Positions 10,363-19,478 of a DNA stretch of 64,000 bases are shown one piece after another. Position 1 is the stretch's first letter; each line of letters opens with the position of its first letter. The notes beneath the pieces were generated by a model, which worked only from the letters and a program-made list of their open reading frames with translations, made no database searches and was not told the DNA's origin. The stretch is from Agarivorans sp. Alg241-V36 (GTDB taxonomy: Bacteria; Pseudomonadota; Gammaproteobacteria; Enterobacterales; Celerinatantimonadaceae): the NCBI RefSeq assembly GCF_900537085.1, contig NZ_UNRE01000006.1, positions 346,050 to 410,049 of the forward strand, read 5' to 3'. Both the position numbers and the translations under genes were made by a program.

Positions 10363-12752
10363 GCTTCTAAATCTAACAATTCACTAATCGATTGGTAAAC
10401 CCCATCGGCCAGCAATGGCGAGAGTTGCTTAAATAAACCCTCTGCCGATTGGCTATCGTTTAAGCCTTGTTCACGCATTAGTGACAGTAAGTTGGTGGTA
10501 ATTCGTTTGTCGTAATACTCCGGCGCGTCGATATTGTGCAATTGAGCTAAACGTTGCGCGCCGGCCAAAGCTTGTTGTTCTAACTCAGCACGTTCTAGGT
10601 GAGGTCGCTTCGCCAGCAAAGCCGCCACAATGGCGTAGCGGTGCAAACTTTCTTGAGCAACTTGCGATAGCAGCAACAAACGCCCGCGACGTTGGCTGTC
10701 AATGTTAAAGCAATCGCCTTCATCACTAATCAGTTTTAGCGCGGCAAATTCTTCTAAATAGCGATCGGCCAGGTCGCTCATATCACTGACTTGATAACGC
10801 AGGAATAATTCACCCTTTAGCAGTGGGTAAAGCTGCTCAAGTAAGGTGACTAGCTGGCTACGACACAGGCTGCGATGCTGCAATAAGGCGCTGGCGATAA
10901 AGGCTGGAATAATCAGCAAGTGGATAATGTTATTGCGATAGAAATTAAGCAGCACTTGCTGTTTTTCATCTAGGCCAATAATCTCACCAAGGTAGTCGCT
11001 GCGAGTCTCAAACTTGTCGAGGCTAATTGCCTGATCTAACAATGTTTCCGCATCAACCTCAGGTAGCGTAACGTGATCGCTATAAGGCACATTTTCTATT
11101 AAAGATGTGTATAAACTTATCTGCTTAACCAGTTGCTTGCGTGGCAGAGCTCGGTTCTCGGCGGCCAATAAAATAGTGGCGCTTAAACACAAGCCATTCA
11201 CCGCTGCGGCGCTGTTTATGTTCTCCATTAATTGGTTAGAGATATCGTTAACCGCCGGCACCAGCCAATTGGGTTTTAAGCCTTCTTCTGGGTGTTCTCG
11301 CCATTCTGGTGCTAGTTTGTTTAGGCTTTGGTTTACGTTAATTGGCTCTCCGAAGTTTACGTAGCCGTGACCAAAGTTACGCAATTTACGCAGCATGCCA
11401 AACAGCGAAAACAACGATTCTTTATCTTTAGATTTGCCTTTGAGTTCTTTGTAGTAAGTGCCGACTTCCATTACGTGTTCGTAGCCAAAGTACACGGGAA
11501 CAATGGTTACAGGGCGCTCTAAGCCTTTGAGCATGGCTTGAACGGTCATGGCTAACATGCCGGTTTTAGGCGGCAATAATCGCCCGGTGCGACTGCGCCC
11601 GCCCTCGGTAAAATACTCCACAGAATAGCCGCGGCTAAACAATTGTCCTAAGTATTCTCTAAATACCGTGGAATAGAGTTTGTTGCCTTTAAAGCTACGG
11701 CGAATGAAAAATGCACCCGCGCGACGGAAGAATGGACCGGCAGGCCAAAAGTTTAGATTTACCCCTGCCGCAATATGCGGTGGTACCATGCCTTGGTGGT
11801 ATAAAACATAAGACAGTAGCAAGTAGTCCATATGGCTGCGGTGACAAGGTGCGTAGACAATCTCATGACCTTCTTGGGCCAGTTTACGTACCTTTTCGGC
11901 ATGGTTTACCTCAATGCCAGAATAGATTTTATTCCATACCCAGCTGAGTACAGAATCAGCCATGCGCAAGTTACGGTAAGAGAAATCAGCAGCAATTTCT
12001 TCTAGGTATTTTAAGGCAGCTTGGCGAGCGGCAGCTTTATCGATGTTCTTGGCCTTGGCTTCTTCATTAATTGCTTCACGAATGGTTGCCGAAGCCAGTA
12101 GCTGCTCAAACATATGGCGGCGGTTAGGCAACTTAGGGCCAGTTGCGATCATTTGCATACGGCTAAAGTGAATTCGCGCCACACGCGCCAGTTTATGACC
12201 AATGCGTTTGTCTGAGCCTTGGCGTTGTGCCATGTCTTTGAGTGAAACTGGTGGACTAAAACGCACCAAGTTTTCACGTCCCTTAAACACCAGTTGCCAG
12301 GTTTTCTTTAATACTCCGGCAGGACGTTCAGGCTTGCCACCCATCAGGTCATTTACACTTTCACGCCCCGGATAGCGATCCCAAAATAGTTTTACTGGCA
12401 CCAACTGCGCATTGTGGCTCTCGTCTGCGCGATGAATGCTTAATGCCGAAGTAAACTGTTCAATGGTTTGCTCTAAGGTTTCGCCCTTGCTATCCACCAA
12501 AAATGCCACTCGTTTATGTGCTTCGCCAGCAAACATCACCGGTTCAAAAGGATCGGGCAGCTCAAGCTCTTTACAGGCTAACTGTAGAGTTAAGACATCG
12601 ACCAAGGAGTTGCTTGGAATCACGTAAATAATCGGCTGAGATAAATCTAAGTTGAACTCGGCGATAGGATTGTCAGGAACAAATTTTCCGCGCGTAAAAA
12701 AGCCAATTATGGCTCGTAAAACGGCTAAAACTGGAGAGGGTAAATGTAACAT
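10359..12752 (-). CDS. plsB: Glycerol-3-phosphate 1-O-acyltransferase PlsB
   Basis: 797 residues, against 807 in E. coli. It transfers an acyl chain to position 1 of glycerol-3-phosphate, the first step of phospholipid synthesis, at the inner membrane. The acyltransferase blocks are intact: block [16 protein letters not shown] (HxxxxD), block [14 protein letters not shown], block [23 protein letters not shown] and block [13 protein letters not shown]. The start region ([20 protein letters not shown]) aligns with E. coli PlsB. The stop overlaps ubiA convergently. The usual neighbours dgkA/lexA are displaced by about 10 kb of accessory genes. Confidence 0.95.
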   Translation of the reverse strand: MLHLPSPVLAVLRAIIGFFTRGKFVPDNPIAEFNLDLSQPIIYVIPSNSLVDVLTLQLACKELELPDPFEPVMFAGEAHKRVAFLVDSKGETLEQTIEQFTSALSIHRADESHNAQLVPVKLFWDRYPGRESVNDLMGGKPERPAGVLKKTWQLVFKGRENLVRFSPPVSLKDMAQRQGSDKRIGHKLARVARIHFSRMQMIATGPKLPNRRHMFEQLLASATIREAINEEAKAKNIDKAAARQAALKYLEEIAADFSYRNLRMADSVLSWVWNKIYSGIEVNHAEKVRKLAQEGHEIVYAPCHRSHMDYLLLSYVLYHQGMVPPHIAAGVNLNFWPAGPFFRRAGAFFIRRSFKGNKLYSTVFREYLGQLFSRGYSVEYFTEGGRSRTGRLLPPKTGMLAMTVQAMLKGLERPVTIVPVYFGYEHVMEVGTYYKELKGKSKDKESLFSLFGMLRKLRNFGHGYVNFGEPINVNQSLNKLAPEWREHPEEGLKPNWLVPAVNDISNQLMENINSAAAVNGLCLSATILLAAENRALPRKQLVKQISLYTSLIENVPYSDHVTLPEVDAETLLDQAISLDKFETRSDYLGEIIGLDEKQQVLLNFYRNNIIHLLIIPAFIASALLQHRSLCRSQLVTLLEQLYPLLKGELFLRYQVSDMSDLADRYLEEFAALKLISDEGDCFNIDSQRRGRLLLLSQVAQESLHRYAIVAALLAKRPHLERAELEQQALAGAQRLAQLHNIDAPEYYDKRITTNLLSLMREQGLNDSQSAEGLFKQLSPLLADGVYQSISELLDLEA

Positions 12753-12994
12753 CTCAAGAGCTTATAGTGGTGAATGGATACAGGGCATAGGGTAGCAGAC
12801 TTATCTAATTTTGGCTTTGATTTGATGCATTATCTCAAATAAATCAGTACTTAGATAATTAACTAAAATAAAGCTCAATAGTTACTCTGAGTAGGTTAAT
12901 CTCGCTGAAAAAATTAGTTTATTTAGCAGTGGCTGCTATTGTTAATTATGTTACTCAAGGTTTTCATTAGGCTTACCACGCTAAGGAACGCACC

Positions 12995-13708
12995 ATGTTT
13001 TTAACAATAAAACGCGCTGCATTTGCGCTAACTCTAATAGTTTCGCCATTTGTTCAAGCAGCATTTATTACCACCAACGAAGCAGCAATGGATGAAATTT
13101 ATTCCCAAGCTAACTTTGGCCAAAACATCATTGATATTCGCATTGGTACCGCCAGCGAGTTGGTGTTTCCGGAACTGCTAAGTATTACCACCAGCACAGA
13201 AGTCACTCAGTTGTTTAATCAACACATTGGTCCCTCCAACGTGGTCAATTTTTACTTTGTCGACACGATTAGCGCCTGTGGAGGTACCATTAATGCGGGG
13301 ATTGTTGGCTGTGGTGAGTATTTTGGTAATGATTTTGTGGTTGAGTCTTCTTATGCTGCGGGATCTTACGGGGGTGAGTTATTAGCCCATGAGCTTGGCC
13401 ATAATTTAGGCTTACCACATATGAACGGCGCATTTTTAATGAATCCGTCTTTGAATAGACAAACTCTTATTACCGAAGATGAAGTAACGCGTATTTTTAA
13501 TAGTCCCTTGGTACAAGGCGATGAAGATTACTATTGGATTGATATCAATCCGGTGCTGGTTGTAGCGGAAGCTACGCGGGTTAATGAACCGCTTTCGGCA
13601 GGCTTGTTTGCCAGTATTGTATTAATGCTAGCGTGGAAAAACAGTAGGCGTGAAACTAAAAAGCGGTGTAGCAATTTGCATGCTACACCGCTTCAACAAC
13701 TTACTTAA
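12995..13708 (+). CDS. Secreted metzincin-type metalloprotease with PEP-CTERM-like C-terminus
   Basis: 237 residues. A Sec signal peptide (about 1-22, cut near VQA) precedes a short catalytic domain with HELGHNLGLPH (His132, Glu133, His136, His142: the HExxHxxGxxH zinc site) and a probable Met-turn (Met149 in AFLMNPS). The C-terminus shows VNEP (197-200), a hydrophobic stretch (201-214) and WKNSRR, the tripartite layout of PEP-CTERM/exosortase signals. Residues from about 223 to the end are encoded by the terminator of the neighbouring minus-strand gene, so the original stop may have been lost. ATG follows AAGGAACGCACC. The target is unknown. Confidence 0.75.
   Translation: MFLTIKRAAFALTLIVSPFVQAAFITTNEAAMDEIYSQANFGQNIIDIRIGTASELVFPELLSITTSTEVTQLFNQHIGPSNVVNFYFVDTISACGGTINAGIVGCGEYFGNDFVVESSYAAGSYGGELLAHELGHNLGLPHMNGAFLMNPSLNRQTLITEDEVTRIFNSPLVQGDEDYYWIDINPVLVVAEATRVNEPLSAGLFASIVLMLAWKNSRRETKKRCSNLHATPLQQLT
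13658..13693 (-). terminator. Terminator of the HIBADH-family gene, inside the protease ORF
   Basis: A perfect 13-bp stem (AAGCGGTGTAGCA / TGCTACACCGCTT, 13661-13673 with 13681-13693) is followed on the minus strand by five T residues. It lies inside the last 16 codons of the plus-strand protease gene. Confidence 0.85.
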
Positions 13709-13709
13709 A

Positions 13710-14588
13710 CTACTTCTCTAATTTTAGGAAGTAATCGAAGATTTCAGGCACGTTGCCGTTGCCTAGGCCTGCGTCTAGTGCAGCGTTTAGATTGGCAGAA
13801 GAACCTTCTGCAATCTTAGATTCAGTGCCTAAATCTTTAACCATTTCTAAGAAGTAGCCAAGGTCTTTGTTTGCGTTAGCAATAGAGAAACCTAAGTCAC
13901 TTACGCCATCTACAGCGTAGTTTTTACAAAACTGCATGAATGGTGAGTTAGATGGGCCAGCAGACATAATGTCGAACAATTGTTGGCGGTTTACACCAGC
14001 GCGGTCGGCAACAGCGAAAGCTTGCGACATAGCAACAACGGTAGTCATGCCCATAAAGTTATTTACTAACTTAGTGGTATGGCCGGCACCTAGAGCGCCT
14101 AGGTGGAATACGTTCTCACCTTGCTCATCTAATACTGGCTTAACTTTGTTAAATGTTTCTGTATCACCAGCAGCCATGATGTTTAGTAAACCATCTTTAG
14201 CGTGAGCAGGAGTACGACCTAAAGGTGCGTCAATCATGCCAGCGCCTTTAGCGGCTAGGTCTTCACCAATCTTACGTGTAGAGGCTGGGATAGAAGTACC
14301 AAAATCTACTAATACTGCGCCGTCTTTAATGCCGGCTAAAATGCCGTCGTCAGCGTAGATAAGTTTTTCAACTACTGCAGAAGTGGTTAAACAAAGCATT
14401 ACAATGTCACTTGCAGCGGCAAGTTCTTTTGCTGAGCTAGCTTCTTTAGCACCACGAGCAACACAAGTAGCAACAGCCTCTTTGTTTAAGTCCATTACAT
14501 TTAGTTGGTAACCGCGCTTTTGCAGGTTTTCAACCATGTTGCCGCCCATAAGACCAAGGCCGATGAAACCGATGACAGGTTTTGTCAT
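13710..14588 (-). CDS. NAD(P)-dependent 3-hydroxyacid dehydrogenase (HIBADH family, YihU-like)
   Basis: 292 residues from the ATG at 14588, set by CTGGAG six bases upstream; the frame to 14648 adds 20 unlikely residues. The Rossmann motif GLGLMG (residues 10-15), the catalytic lysine in GHTTKLVNNFMG (Lys173) and the late NKDLGYFLEMVKDLG block define the beta-hydroxyacid dehydrogenase family. The substrate loop reads DAPLGRTPAHAKDG, closer to the GRTSANA form of sulfolactaldehyde reductase YihU than to the SGG form of hydroxyisobutyrate dehydrogenase. The substrate is therefore uncertain; a small 3-hydroxy acid or aldehyde is likely. Confidence 0.85.
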   Translation of the reverse strand: MTKPVIGFIGLGLMGGNMVENLQKRGYQLNVMDLNKEAVATCVARGAKEASSAKELAAASDIVMLCLTTSAVVEKLIYADDGILAGIKDGAVLVDFGTSIPASTRKIGEDLAAKGAGMIDAPLGRTPAHAKDGLLNIMAAGDTETFNKVKPVLDEQGENVFHLGALGAGHTTKLVNNFMGMTTVVAMSQAFAVADRAGVNRQQLFDIMSAGPSNSPFMQFCKNYAVDGVSDLGFSIANANKDLGYFLEMVKDLGTESKIAEGSSANLNAALDAGLGNGNVPEIFDYFLKLEK

Positions 14589-14934
14589 ATTCAACTCCAG
14601 TAAATCATATTGTATTATTAATAGGGGGTAAGCATATACCTCAGTCACTTTTTAAGCAATTGGGCAGTAGCTTAAATTTATCTTAAAGTATGAATTATTT
14701 GATTTTGATCGTACTAAAGAAACGATTTATTACTCTCTAAGCAAATATTTCGTACAGCTCAACAAAGCTTAGCTTTCTCTTCCTGCTTGTTTTCCTGCGG
14801 CTTAAACAAGCCCTTTTTAGCACTTTAGTGTTGGCCGATAGTCTAGGATCCGAGGGTTTGATCCATCAAAGCTGATTCACCAATATTCTCCCTCAGCCAT
14901 AAGCTCATGCTTCATTTATGAACTTGAGGTAATG
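14589..14934. other. Divergent intergenic region, no gene seen
   Basis: 346 AT-rich bases between two divergent genes. They must carry both promoters. A weak hairpin (GCTTGTTT...AAACAAGC) occurs near 14784-14811. Nothing further is supported. Confidence 0.5.
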
Positions 14935-15807
14935 ATGAAAGACATTCGATTTGGCGTTATTGGCAATATGGGACCAGAAGCAGATGCACTGTTTCAAGAT
15001 ATCGTGGCTAAAACAGAAATGCAGCATGGTGCATTAAAAGACCAAGATCACATGGCGATGATTGTGGTTAAAAACTCAGACATTCCAGATCGCTCAGAAG
15101 CGATTAACGAAGGGGGGGAAGACCCAGTTCCTGAGCTAAGTAAGTCAGCCAAGTTGCTAGCAAACTGCGGAGTGCAATTTGCGGTGATGACTTGCAACAC
15201 TGCGCACTACTTTAGAGATGAAGTGCAAAAACATAGCCCGGTGTACTTGCTCGATATGCTACAAACCACCACCCAGCTTATTAAAGATAAGGATACAGAA
15301 TCGATTGTTGGCATCCTATGTACTAACGGCACCTATAACTCTGGTATTTATGACCGTTACTTAGAGCAGGCAAATTTGGTGTTTGTAAAACCACAAGCCT
15401 ATGAGCAGGAGCATTATGTTCACAGTGCTATTTACGGGGAAGTAACCGGTGAAAAAAGTGCGGCTGGGCAAGCGGTACGACAAGCTAATGGCATTAAATC
15501 AGGTGAGTTTGACCGTAATGCTGAGTTGCTAGCAAAAGCCATTGAACCACTGGTAGCAAAAGGGGTAAACACAATTATATTAGGTTGTACCGAGCTTCCT
15601 CTGGTAAGAAAGCAACTAGAGCAAGCTTTCCCTAACTTAAATTTTATTGATCCAATGGAAGCGGTGGCAGAACGCGCAGTTGAGATATACCAACAAGCAG
15701 AACAAGCCTTAAAACAAGGTGCTTTGACCGAGGTGATTCCTGCAATTAGCGGCATTCATAACAATCAAGATATTGTAAATTATGTGCTAAGCCGCGCTCG
15801 CGTTTAA
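14935..15807 (+). CDS. Aspartate/glutamate racemase family protein
   Basis: 290 residues from the second of two tandem ATGs; GAGG lies five bases before 14935 but only two before 14932. The two catalytic cysteines of the Asp/Glu racemase fold are present: Cys87 in TCNTAH and Cys218 in GCTELPL. The N-terminal GVIGNMGPEADALFQDIV is the family opening. Enzymes of this group racemise aspartate, glutamate or related acids without PLP. It is distinct from the cell-wall enzyme murI at 61940. It lies divergently from the HIBADH-family gene; both act on small acids, but a shared pathway is only a guess. Confidence 0.85.
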   Translation: MKDIRFGVIGNMGPEADALFQDIVAKTEMQHGALKDQDHMAMIVVKNSDIPDRSEAINEGGEDPVPELSKSAKLLANCGVQFAVMTCNTAHYFRDEVQKHSPVYLLDMLQTTTQLIKDKDTESIVGILCTNGTYNSGIYDRYLEQANLVFVKPQAYEQEHYVHSAIYGEVTGEKSAAGQAVRQANGIKSGEFDRNAELLAKAIEPLVAKGVNTIILGCTELPLVRKQLEQAFPNLNFIDPMEAVAERAVEIYQQAEQALKQGALTEVIPAISGIHNNQDIVNYVLSRARV

Positions 15808-15815
15808 GTGTGTGT

Positions 15816-15847
15816 TATTCAACCAAGAACGGGTTCTTGGTTGAATA
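15816..15847. terminator. Strong hairpin between convergent genes
   Basis: A perfect 15-bp stem (TATTCAACCAAGAAC / GTTCTTGGTTGAATA) with a 2-base loop lies just past the racemase stop. It has no clear T-run, so it may be a factor-dependent or 3'-stabilising hairpin for either convergent gene. Confidence 0.6.
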
Positions 15848-15916
15848 CCCTTGGTTTATTAAGCGTGCATTATTGCTAAGGTGCTAAGCCAGACTAAATA
15901 CTTGAATGGGGTTCGG

Positions 15917-16840
15917 CTACGAAGTCGCTTTATCCTTAGCGTGTTTCCAGTGGCTAATTGCTTGAATATGTTCTGGGTGAATACCACAACAACCGCCTAT
16001 GATAGTGGCGCCAAGTCGCTGCCACTGCTTTACAAACTCCAGGTACTCTTCAGCCGACAAACCCTTAGTTTGATTTAATGAGCTATTGGCTTTGTGACCT
16101 GCTTTAATAGGTCCAAAGCTATTGGCATAGGCACCAATTTCCAGCTCTTTCCCATATTCATCACCTAGTGTTTTAGTTTGTTTAATAGCCTCTGCCATTA
16201 CCTCGGGAATAGAGCAATTAAATAGTATTCCGTCTGCGTCTGCATCACACACGTGTGTTACTGCCTCTGTGACTAGCTCGCCAGATCTAAGCTTTACCTG
16301 TTCATCGGGAGCATCTTGCAGCGTGAAGGCGTAATACTTTTTCTTGTTGCTATTTTTAAGAGCGCGCTGAATAGCTGTAAACTCTTCGATGCTAGAAATG
16401 GTTTCGGCAATCCAAATATCTACATAGGGTTCTTGGGCGTTTATCAAAGTATCGAGAATACTCATTGCTTGTTTTGGCTCAAACAAGTCGGGCCGGTAAC
16501 TGCCTAATACCGGCGGGATAGCGCCGGCCACAGTAATGGTGCGTTGGGTATTGCTAAGGGCATCCCTCGCTACAGAATTTGCAATCTCAGCCGCTTGTTG
16601 CGCAAGCACTGCCCCCTGGCGTTGAAATAGCTCTTGGCCAAGATGAAAAGGCACACAAGCGTAGCTGTTTACGGTAATTATCTCGGCGCCGGCATCAATA
16701 AAGTTTTGATGGGCTTGGCGCACTAAAGAAGGGGATTCAATCAGCGCTTGAGCACTCCATAAAGGTTGTGAAAAAGGCGCGCCCATTCTTTTAAGCTCTC
16801 GGCCCATGCCACCATCTAGCACTACTACATCTTTACCCAT
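15917..16840 (-). CDS. Homocysteine S-methyltransferase family protein
   Basis: 307 residues of a TIM-barrel methyltransferase domain. LDGGMGRELKRMG is the family opening, and the three zinc-ligand cysteines are present in FNCSIPEVM and GGCCGIHPEHI. In related enzymes (MmuM, the MetH N-domain) these bind the homocysteine thiol, which accepts a methyl group from S-methylmethionine or a similar donor. The donor here cannot be read from the sequence. No met box is seen in its upstream region, so MetJ control is not indicated. It converges on the racemase gene. Confidence 0.85.
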   Translation of the reverse strand: MGKDVVVLDGGMGRELKRMGAPFSQPLWSAQALIESPSLVRQAHQNFIDAGAEIITVNSYACVPFHLGQELFQRQGAVLAQQAAEIANSVARDALSNTQRTITVAGAIPPVLGSYRPDLFEPKQAMSILDTLINAQEPYVDIWIAETISSIEEFTAIQRALKNSNKKKYYAFTLQDAPDEQVKLRSGELVTEAVTHVCDADADGILFNCSIPEVMAEAIKQTKTLGDEYGKELEIGAYANSFGPIKAGHKANSSLNQTKGLSAEEYLEFVKQWQRLGATIIGGCCGIHPEHIQAISHWKHAKDKATS

Positions 16841-17116
16841 AACTTCTTATACCACCACTGTGAGCTGTTCGAACTATCATGGTGAGTCTAATTCAGATTC
16901 GATATCAAAATAATGAAATTTGTTCATGTTGATTAAGCTAGCTCTACCTTTAAACATTCTCAGCGTAAAAGTTCAAAGCTCTATGAAGTCGCTTAAGACT
17001 AGTAACAACTGGAGGGGATTTTAGCGCTAAAGCGGATTGCAAAAACACAGCATAGGCTTTATTCATCCCACTGCTTATGAACTACTCTTAAGGCTAGCAA
17101 GCGGTTAAGCCTTGGT

Positions 17117-17293
17117 ATGAAAGCGGCAAATATAAACCGTATCTTAGTGACCAGTCGCGAAATGATCATTTTTGACCGAGTGGAGCAATACCATTTGCTT
17201 CATTCGCGCATTTTAGAAAAGCTCGACACGCCTAATTTAAGCAATAAACGTTTTAGTTGTAGTTACTATCAAACCTTGAGAGAACATACATGA
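17117..17293 (+). CDS. Possible 58-residue protein upstream of the DUF1254 gene
   Basis: An open frame of 58 codons starts at ATG 17117 and its TGA overlaps the next gene's ATG by four bases, as coupled genes often do. The product (starting MKAANINRILVTSREMIIF) has mixed composition, no signal peptide and no recognised domain. There is no good Shine-Dalgarno sequence before it, so it may be a chance frame. The 275 bases before it hold only a 12-bp palindrome (TTTAGCGCTAAA, 17020-17031). Confidence 0.25.
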   Translation: MKAANINRILVTSREMIIFDRVEQYHLLHSRILEKLDTPNLSNKRFSCSYYQTLREHT

Positions 17294-18336
17294 TGAACAA
17301 ATTTTTAATTGCCCCTCTTGCCTTAGCCACTTTGAGTATATCGACCATTGCTAATGCTCAAACAGAGGTGACTCGCGATAATTATATTGTGGCTGAAACA
17401 TCTAAATATTTTGCAGTAACCGAAGCTAAAGCAACGGATGGTGTAAATTCTTGGCGGCATTTTCGTGTACCACCGTTAACCGAAGATCAACCTATTGTTC
17501 GAATGAATCGTGACACCATTTACTCAACAGCGGTTGTAGATACCGAGAAGGGAGCCAGTGTAACCCTTCCTGACTTCGGTGAGCGTTTTGTTATGGTGCA
17601 GTTTACTGATGAAAACCATCAAACTTACGATATGGTATATACCCAAGGTAACGAAACCCTAGAAGTGCCAAGTTCAACCAAGTTTATGTTTGTTATGGTG
17701 CGAGCGTATTTACCAAATATTCATGATAAACAAGAGATTGCAGAGCTTAACAAGTTGCAAGATAAGCTAGTAATTGATGCTGCCTCTAGCGATGATTACC
17801 CAATCTTTGCGGGCTACGACTTAGCGACTTTAGCAGCCAAGCTTGAGCCTGTGAAAAAAGGCATACTAGAAGAGATAGCAGCACAAGGCGTTGGCGATTC
17901 AGAAAAAATGTTTGGCACTAATGATTACACTACTGCAGAAAAGCGAATTCAAGGGGCTGCTTACGGCTGGGGCGGCGCCACCTTTAAAGACAATGTGTAT
18001 CAGTACTCTGCTAACTTTGAAACAACCGAGTGTCACTCGGTGACCTTTGAAGATCCTAAGAATAAAGGTTTTTGGTCATTCACCGTTTATAACGATGATG
18101 GCTTTATGTTTAATGATGACGCCAGCACCAACAGCGGTGTAGCTAAGCCAAATGCAGATGGCAGTTACAGCGTGCATTTTGGTTGTGATGAAGCAAAATA
18201 CGGCGCAAACAACATTCCATTAACCGGGCTTAAAGAAGGTCAAGAGTGGAACGTATTGGTTCGTCACTATGCACCAAGCAGCCAACTCGCCGATAAAAAC
18301 ATCGACCCGAGTAAAGGTATCATGCCCAGCAAATAA
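17290..18336 (+). CDS. Exported DUF1254/DUF1214 domain protein
   Basis: 348 residues with a clear Sec signal peptide (about 1-24, cut after ANA). The N-terminal half carries the DUF1254 pattern (RMNRDTIYSTAVVD, then FVMVQFTDENHQTYD) and the C-terminal half the DUF1214 pattern (GFWSFTVYNDDGFMF and WNVLVRHYAPSS). It is probably periplasmic. Proteins of this class are widespread but lack an agreed biochemical role. Start could be 17290 or the adjacent ATG at 17293; GAGAGAA lies upstream. It ends at its own terminator, so it is a single-gene unit or is paired with the small frame before it. Confidence 0.85.
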   Translation: MMNKFLIAPLALATLSISTIANAQTEVTRDNYIVAETSKYFAVTEAKATDGVNSWRHFRVPPLTEDQPIVRMNRDTIYSTAVVDTEKGASVTLPDFGERFVMVQFTDENHQTYDMVYTQGNETLEVPSSTKFMFVMVRAYLPNIHDKQEIAELNKLQDKLVIDAASSDDYPIFAGYDLATLAAKLEPVKKGILEEIAAQGVGDSEKMFGTNDYTTAEKRIQGAAYGWGGATFKDNVYQYSANFETTECHSVTFEDPKNKGFWSFTVYNDDGFMFNDDASTNSGVAKPNADGSYSVHFGCDEAKYGANNIPLTGLKEGQEWNVLVRHYAPSSQLADKNIDPSKGIMPSK

Positions 18337-18361
18337 GCTACCTGATTTAGTTACTTATAAT

Positions 18362-18388
18362 AAAGGCCTGCACACGCAGGCCTTTTAG
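18362..18388 (+). terminator. Terminator of the DUF1254 gene
   Basis: A 9-bp stem (AAAGGCCTG / CAGGCCTTT) with a 6-base CACACG loop is followed by TAGTT; a moderately strong rho-independent terminator. Confidence 0.8.
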
Positions 18389-19012
18389 TTTGCACCGAGC
18401 ATCCAAGCGGATCCTCCGATAAACTTTTCCCAAGTCTAACTGCCTTAAGCTAGTTTTTAACTCGCTTATTTGCAAATTGAAGTATCCGATTTAATCTGAA
18501 GGAGTACAAAAAAATGGTGAGATATGACATCGCCATTATATTAGATGTAAGTGGCTTTATTCAGTCGTTATCTTTAAGCTCAGCCTTAATTTGCACCATT
18601 CTTTTTTCAAGGCTTTTCTGAAGTGATAAGGCCTGAGAACCCTAGGCTTTTTCTAGGTTCCCAAAATACCGCTGCTTCCACCCTGACTCGAAAGTGCCCC
18701 ATTATGAGTTTGCGCAACAGAATAGTGTGTTTTTCATTCAGGAATACACCCTACAATTACTAATGAGTGAGCTTGTAAAACAGCTTTCTGAGTGATGTGT
18801 TCACATCAAGCTCTTAACCTTACGACTCTCGTGAAATTGCAAGTATAAGCGGGTAAAAGTAGATATACCGAATCCAGCCTCATGGCTCGGCTTCTTCTTG
18901 GAATACGGTCAATGACAGAAGTGTCACACATGAAGTCTAACAGTTGGTGTATAGTTAATCCGCAAGCAACTTTAGCGAGTTATGATGGATAGATCGCTAA
19001 AGTGCATGTCTA
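18389..19012. other. Gene-poor stretch at the left edge of the dehalogenase island
   Basis: About 620 bases with no gene longer than 35 codons. It contains a hairpin with a one-base bulge (GAACCCTAG / CTAGGTTC, 18637-18645 with 18653-18660) and, near its right end, a 10-bp inverted repeat (ACTTTAGCGA / TCGCTAAAGT, 18969-18978 with 18994-19003) with a 15-base loop just downstream of the yjbR-like stop. The region looks like decayed or joined sequence, but no transposase remnant is readable. Confidence 0.5.
18514..18621 (+). CDS. Possible 35-residue hydrophobic peptide
   Basis: ATG at 18514 follows AAGGAG and an A-rich spacer of about ten bases. The frame encodes a mainly hydrophobic 35-residue peptide (MVRYDIAIILDVSGF...ending FSRLF). 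It could be a small membrane peptide or a gene remnant. The only support is the ribosome binding site and hydrophobicity. Confidence 0.25.
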   Translation: MVRYDIAIILDVSGFIQSLSLSSALICTILFSRLF

Positions 19013-19375
19013 TCATTGAGGTAAGCCAAGCGTTGCTTGTTTTCGTTTACTTAGTGCTGAGGAGACTATTCGATAGGATTCAGACAGGTAATACTTCAGC
19101 TCTTCATCAAGTTTCCCGTCGGTGTCGGTTTGCTGGATCCATTTCATCCCTCGACTAGCAAAGTATGGAGCAGGACGGTAGCCATCATGGTTACACAAAA
19201 ACTCATAATTCAGGTTCGATGCTTTGAATGTATATGCTGTCGTGCCTTCTTTTAAAGTAAAGCCAATTGCATACACCTTTCCTCCCACCTTCCACACATG
19301 TGAGTTTCCCCATTGCATGACATAGGTTGAGGATTTTAAAGCTTCACAAAATTGATTGAATTCATCGTGTTTCAT
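19013..19375 (-). CDS. MmcQ/YjbR-like protein
   Basis: 120 residues. The pattern TYVMQWGNSHVWKVGGKVYAI, the TFKASNLNYEFLCNHDGYRPAPYFASRGMKWI core and the closing YYLSESYRIVSSALSKRKQ match the MmcQ/YjbR family, small double-wing proteins of debated function that are sometimes described as DNA-binding. No catalytic residue is known. It lies at the left end of the dehalogenase/TetR island and reads away from it. ATG at 19375 follows AGGAATACAGGGGT on its strand. Confidence 0.8.
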   Translation of the reverse strand: MKHDEFNQFCEALKSSTYVMQWGNSHVWKVGGKVYAIGFTLKEGTTAYTFKASNLNYEFLCNHDGYRPAPYFASRGMKWIQQTDTDGKLDEELKYYLSESYRIVSSALSKRKQATLGLPQ

Positions 19376-19424
19376 ACCCCTGTATTCCTTATCTGATGCT
19401 TTTTAAGCTACTTAGCTCACTTTA

Positions 19425-19451
19425 GCTACATTGGCTACATTGGCTACATTG
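19425..19451. repeat. Three tandem copies of a 9-bp unit
   Basis: GCTACATTG is repeated three times exactly, followed by a partial fourth GCTT. It lies between the yjbR-like gene and the small membrane protein gene. Slippage-prone repeats like this can vary in number between strains. Confidence 0.8.
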
Positions 19452-19478
19452 GCTTTATAAGTGAAAAAGCGAAAGCTT

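Noticed and set aside
11107..11522. Plus-strand frames antisense to plsB
   Set aside because: They overlap conserved acyltransferase sequence on the other strand and have no starts with ribosome binding sites.
18969..19003. 10-bp inverted repeat considered as an integron attC or attachment site
   Set aside because: The conserved attC core words (RYYYAAC/GTTRRRY) are not placed correctly, and no integrase lies in the window.
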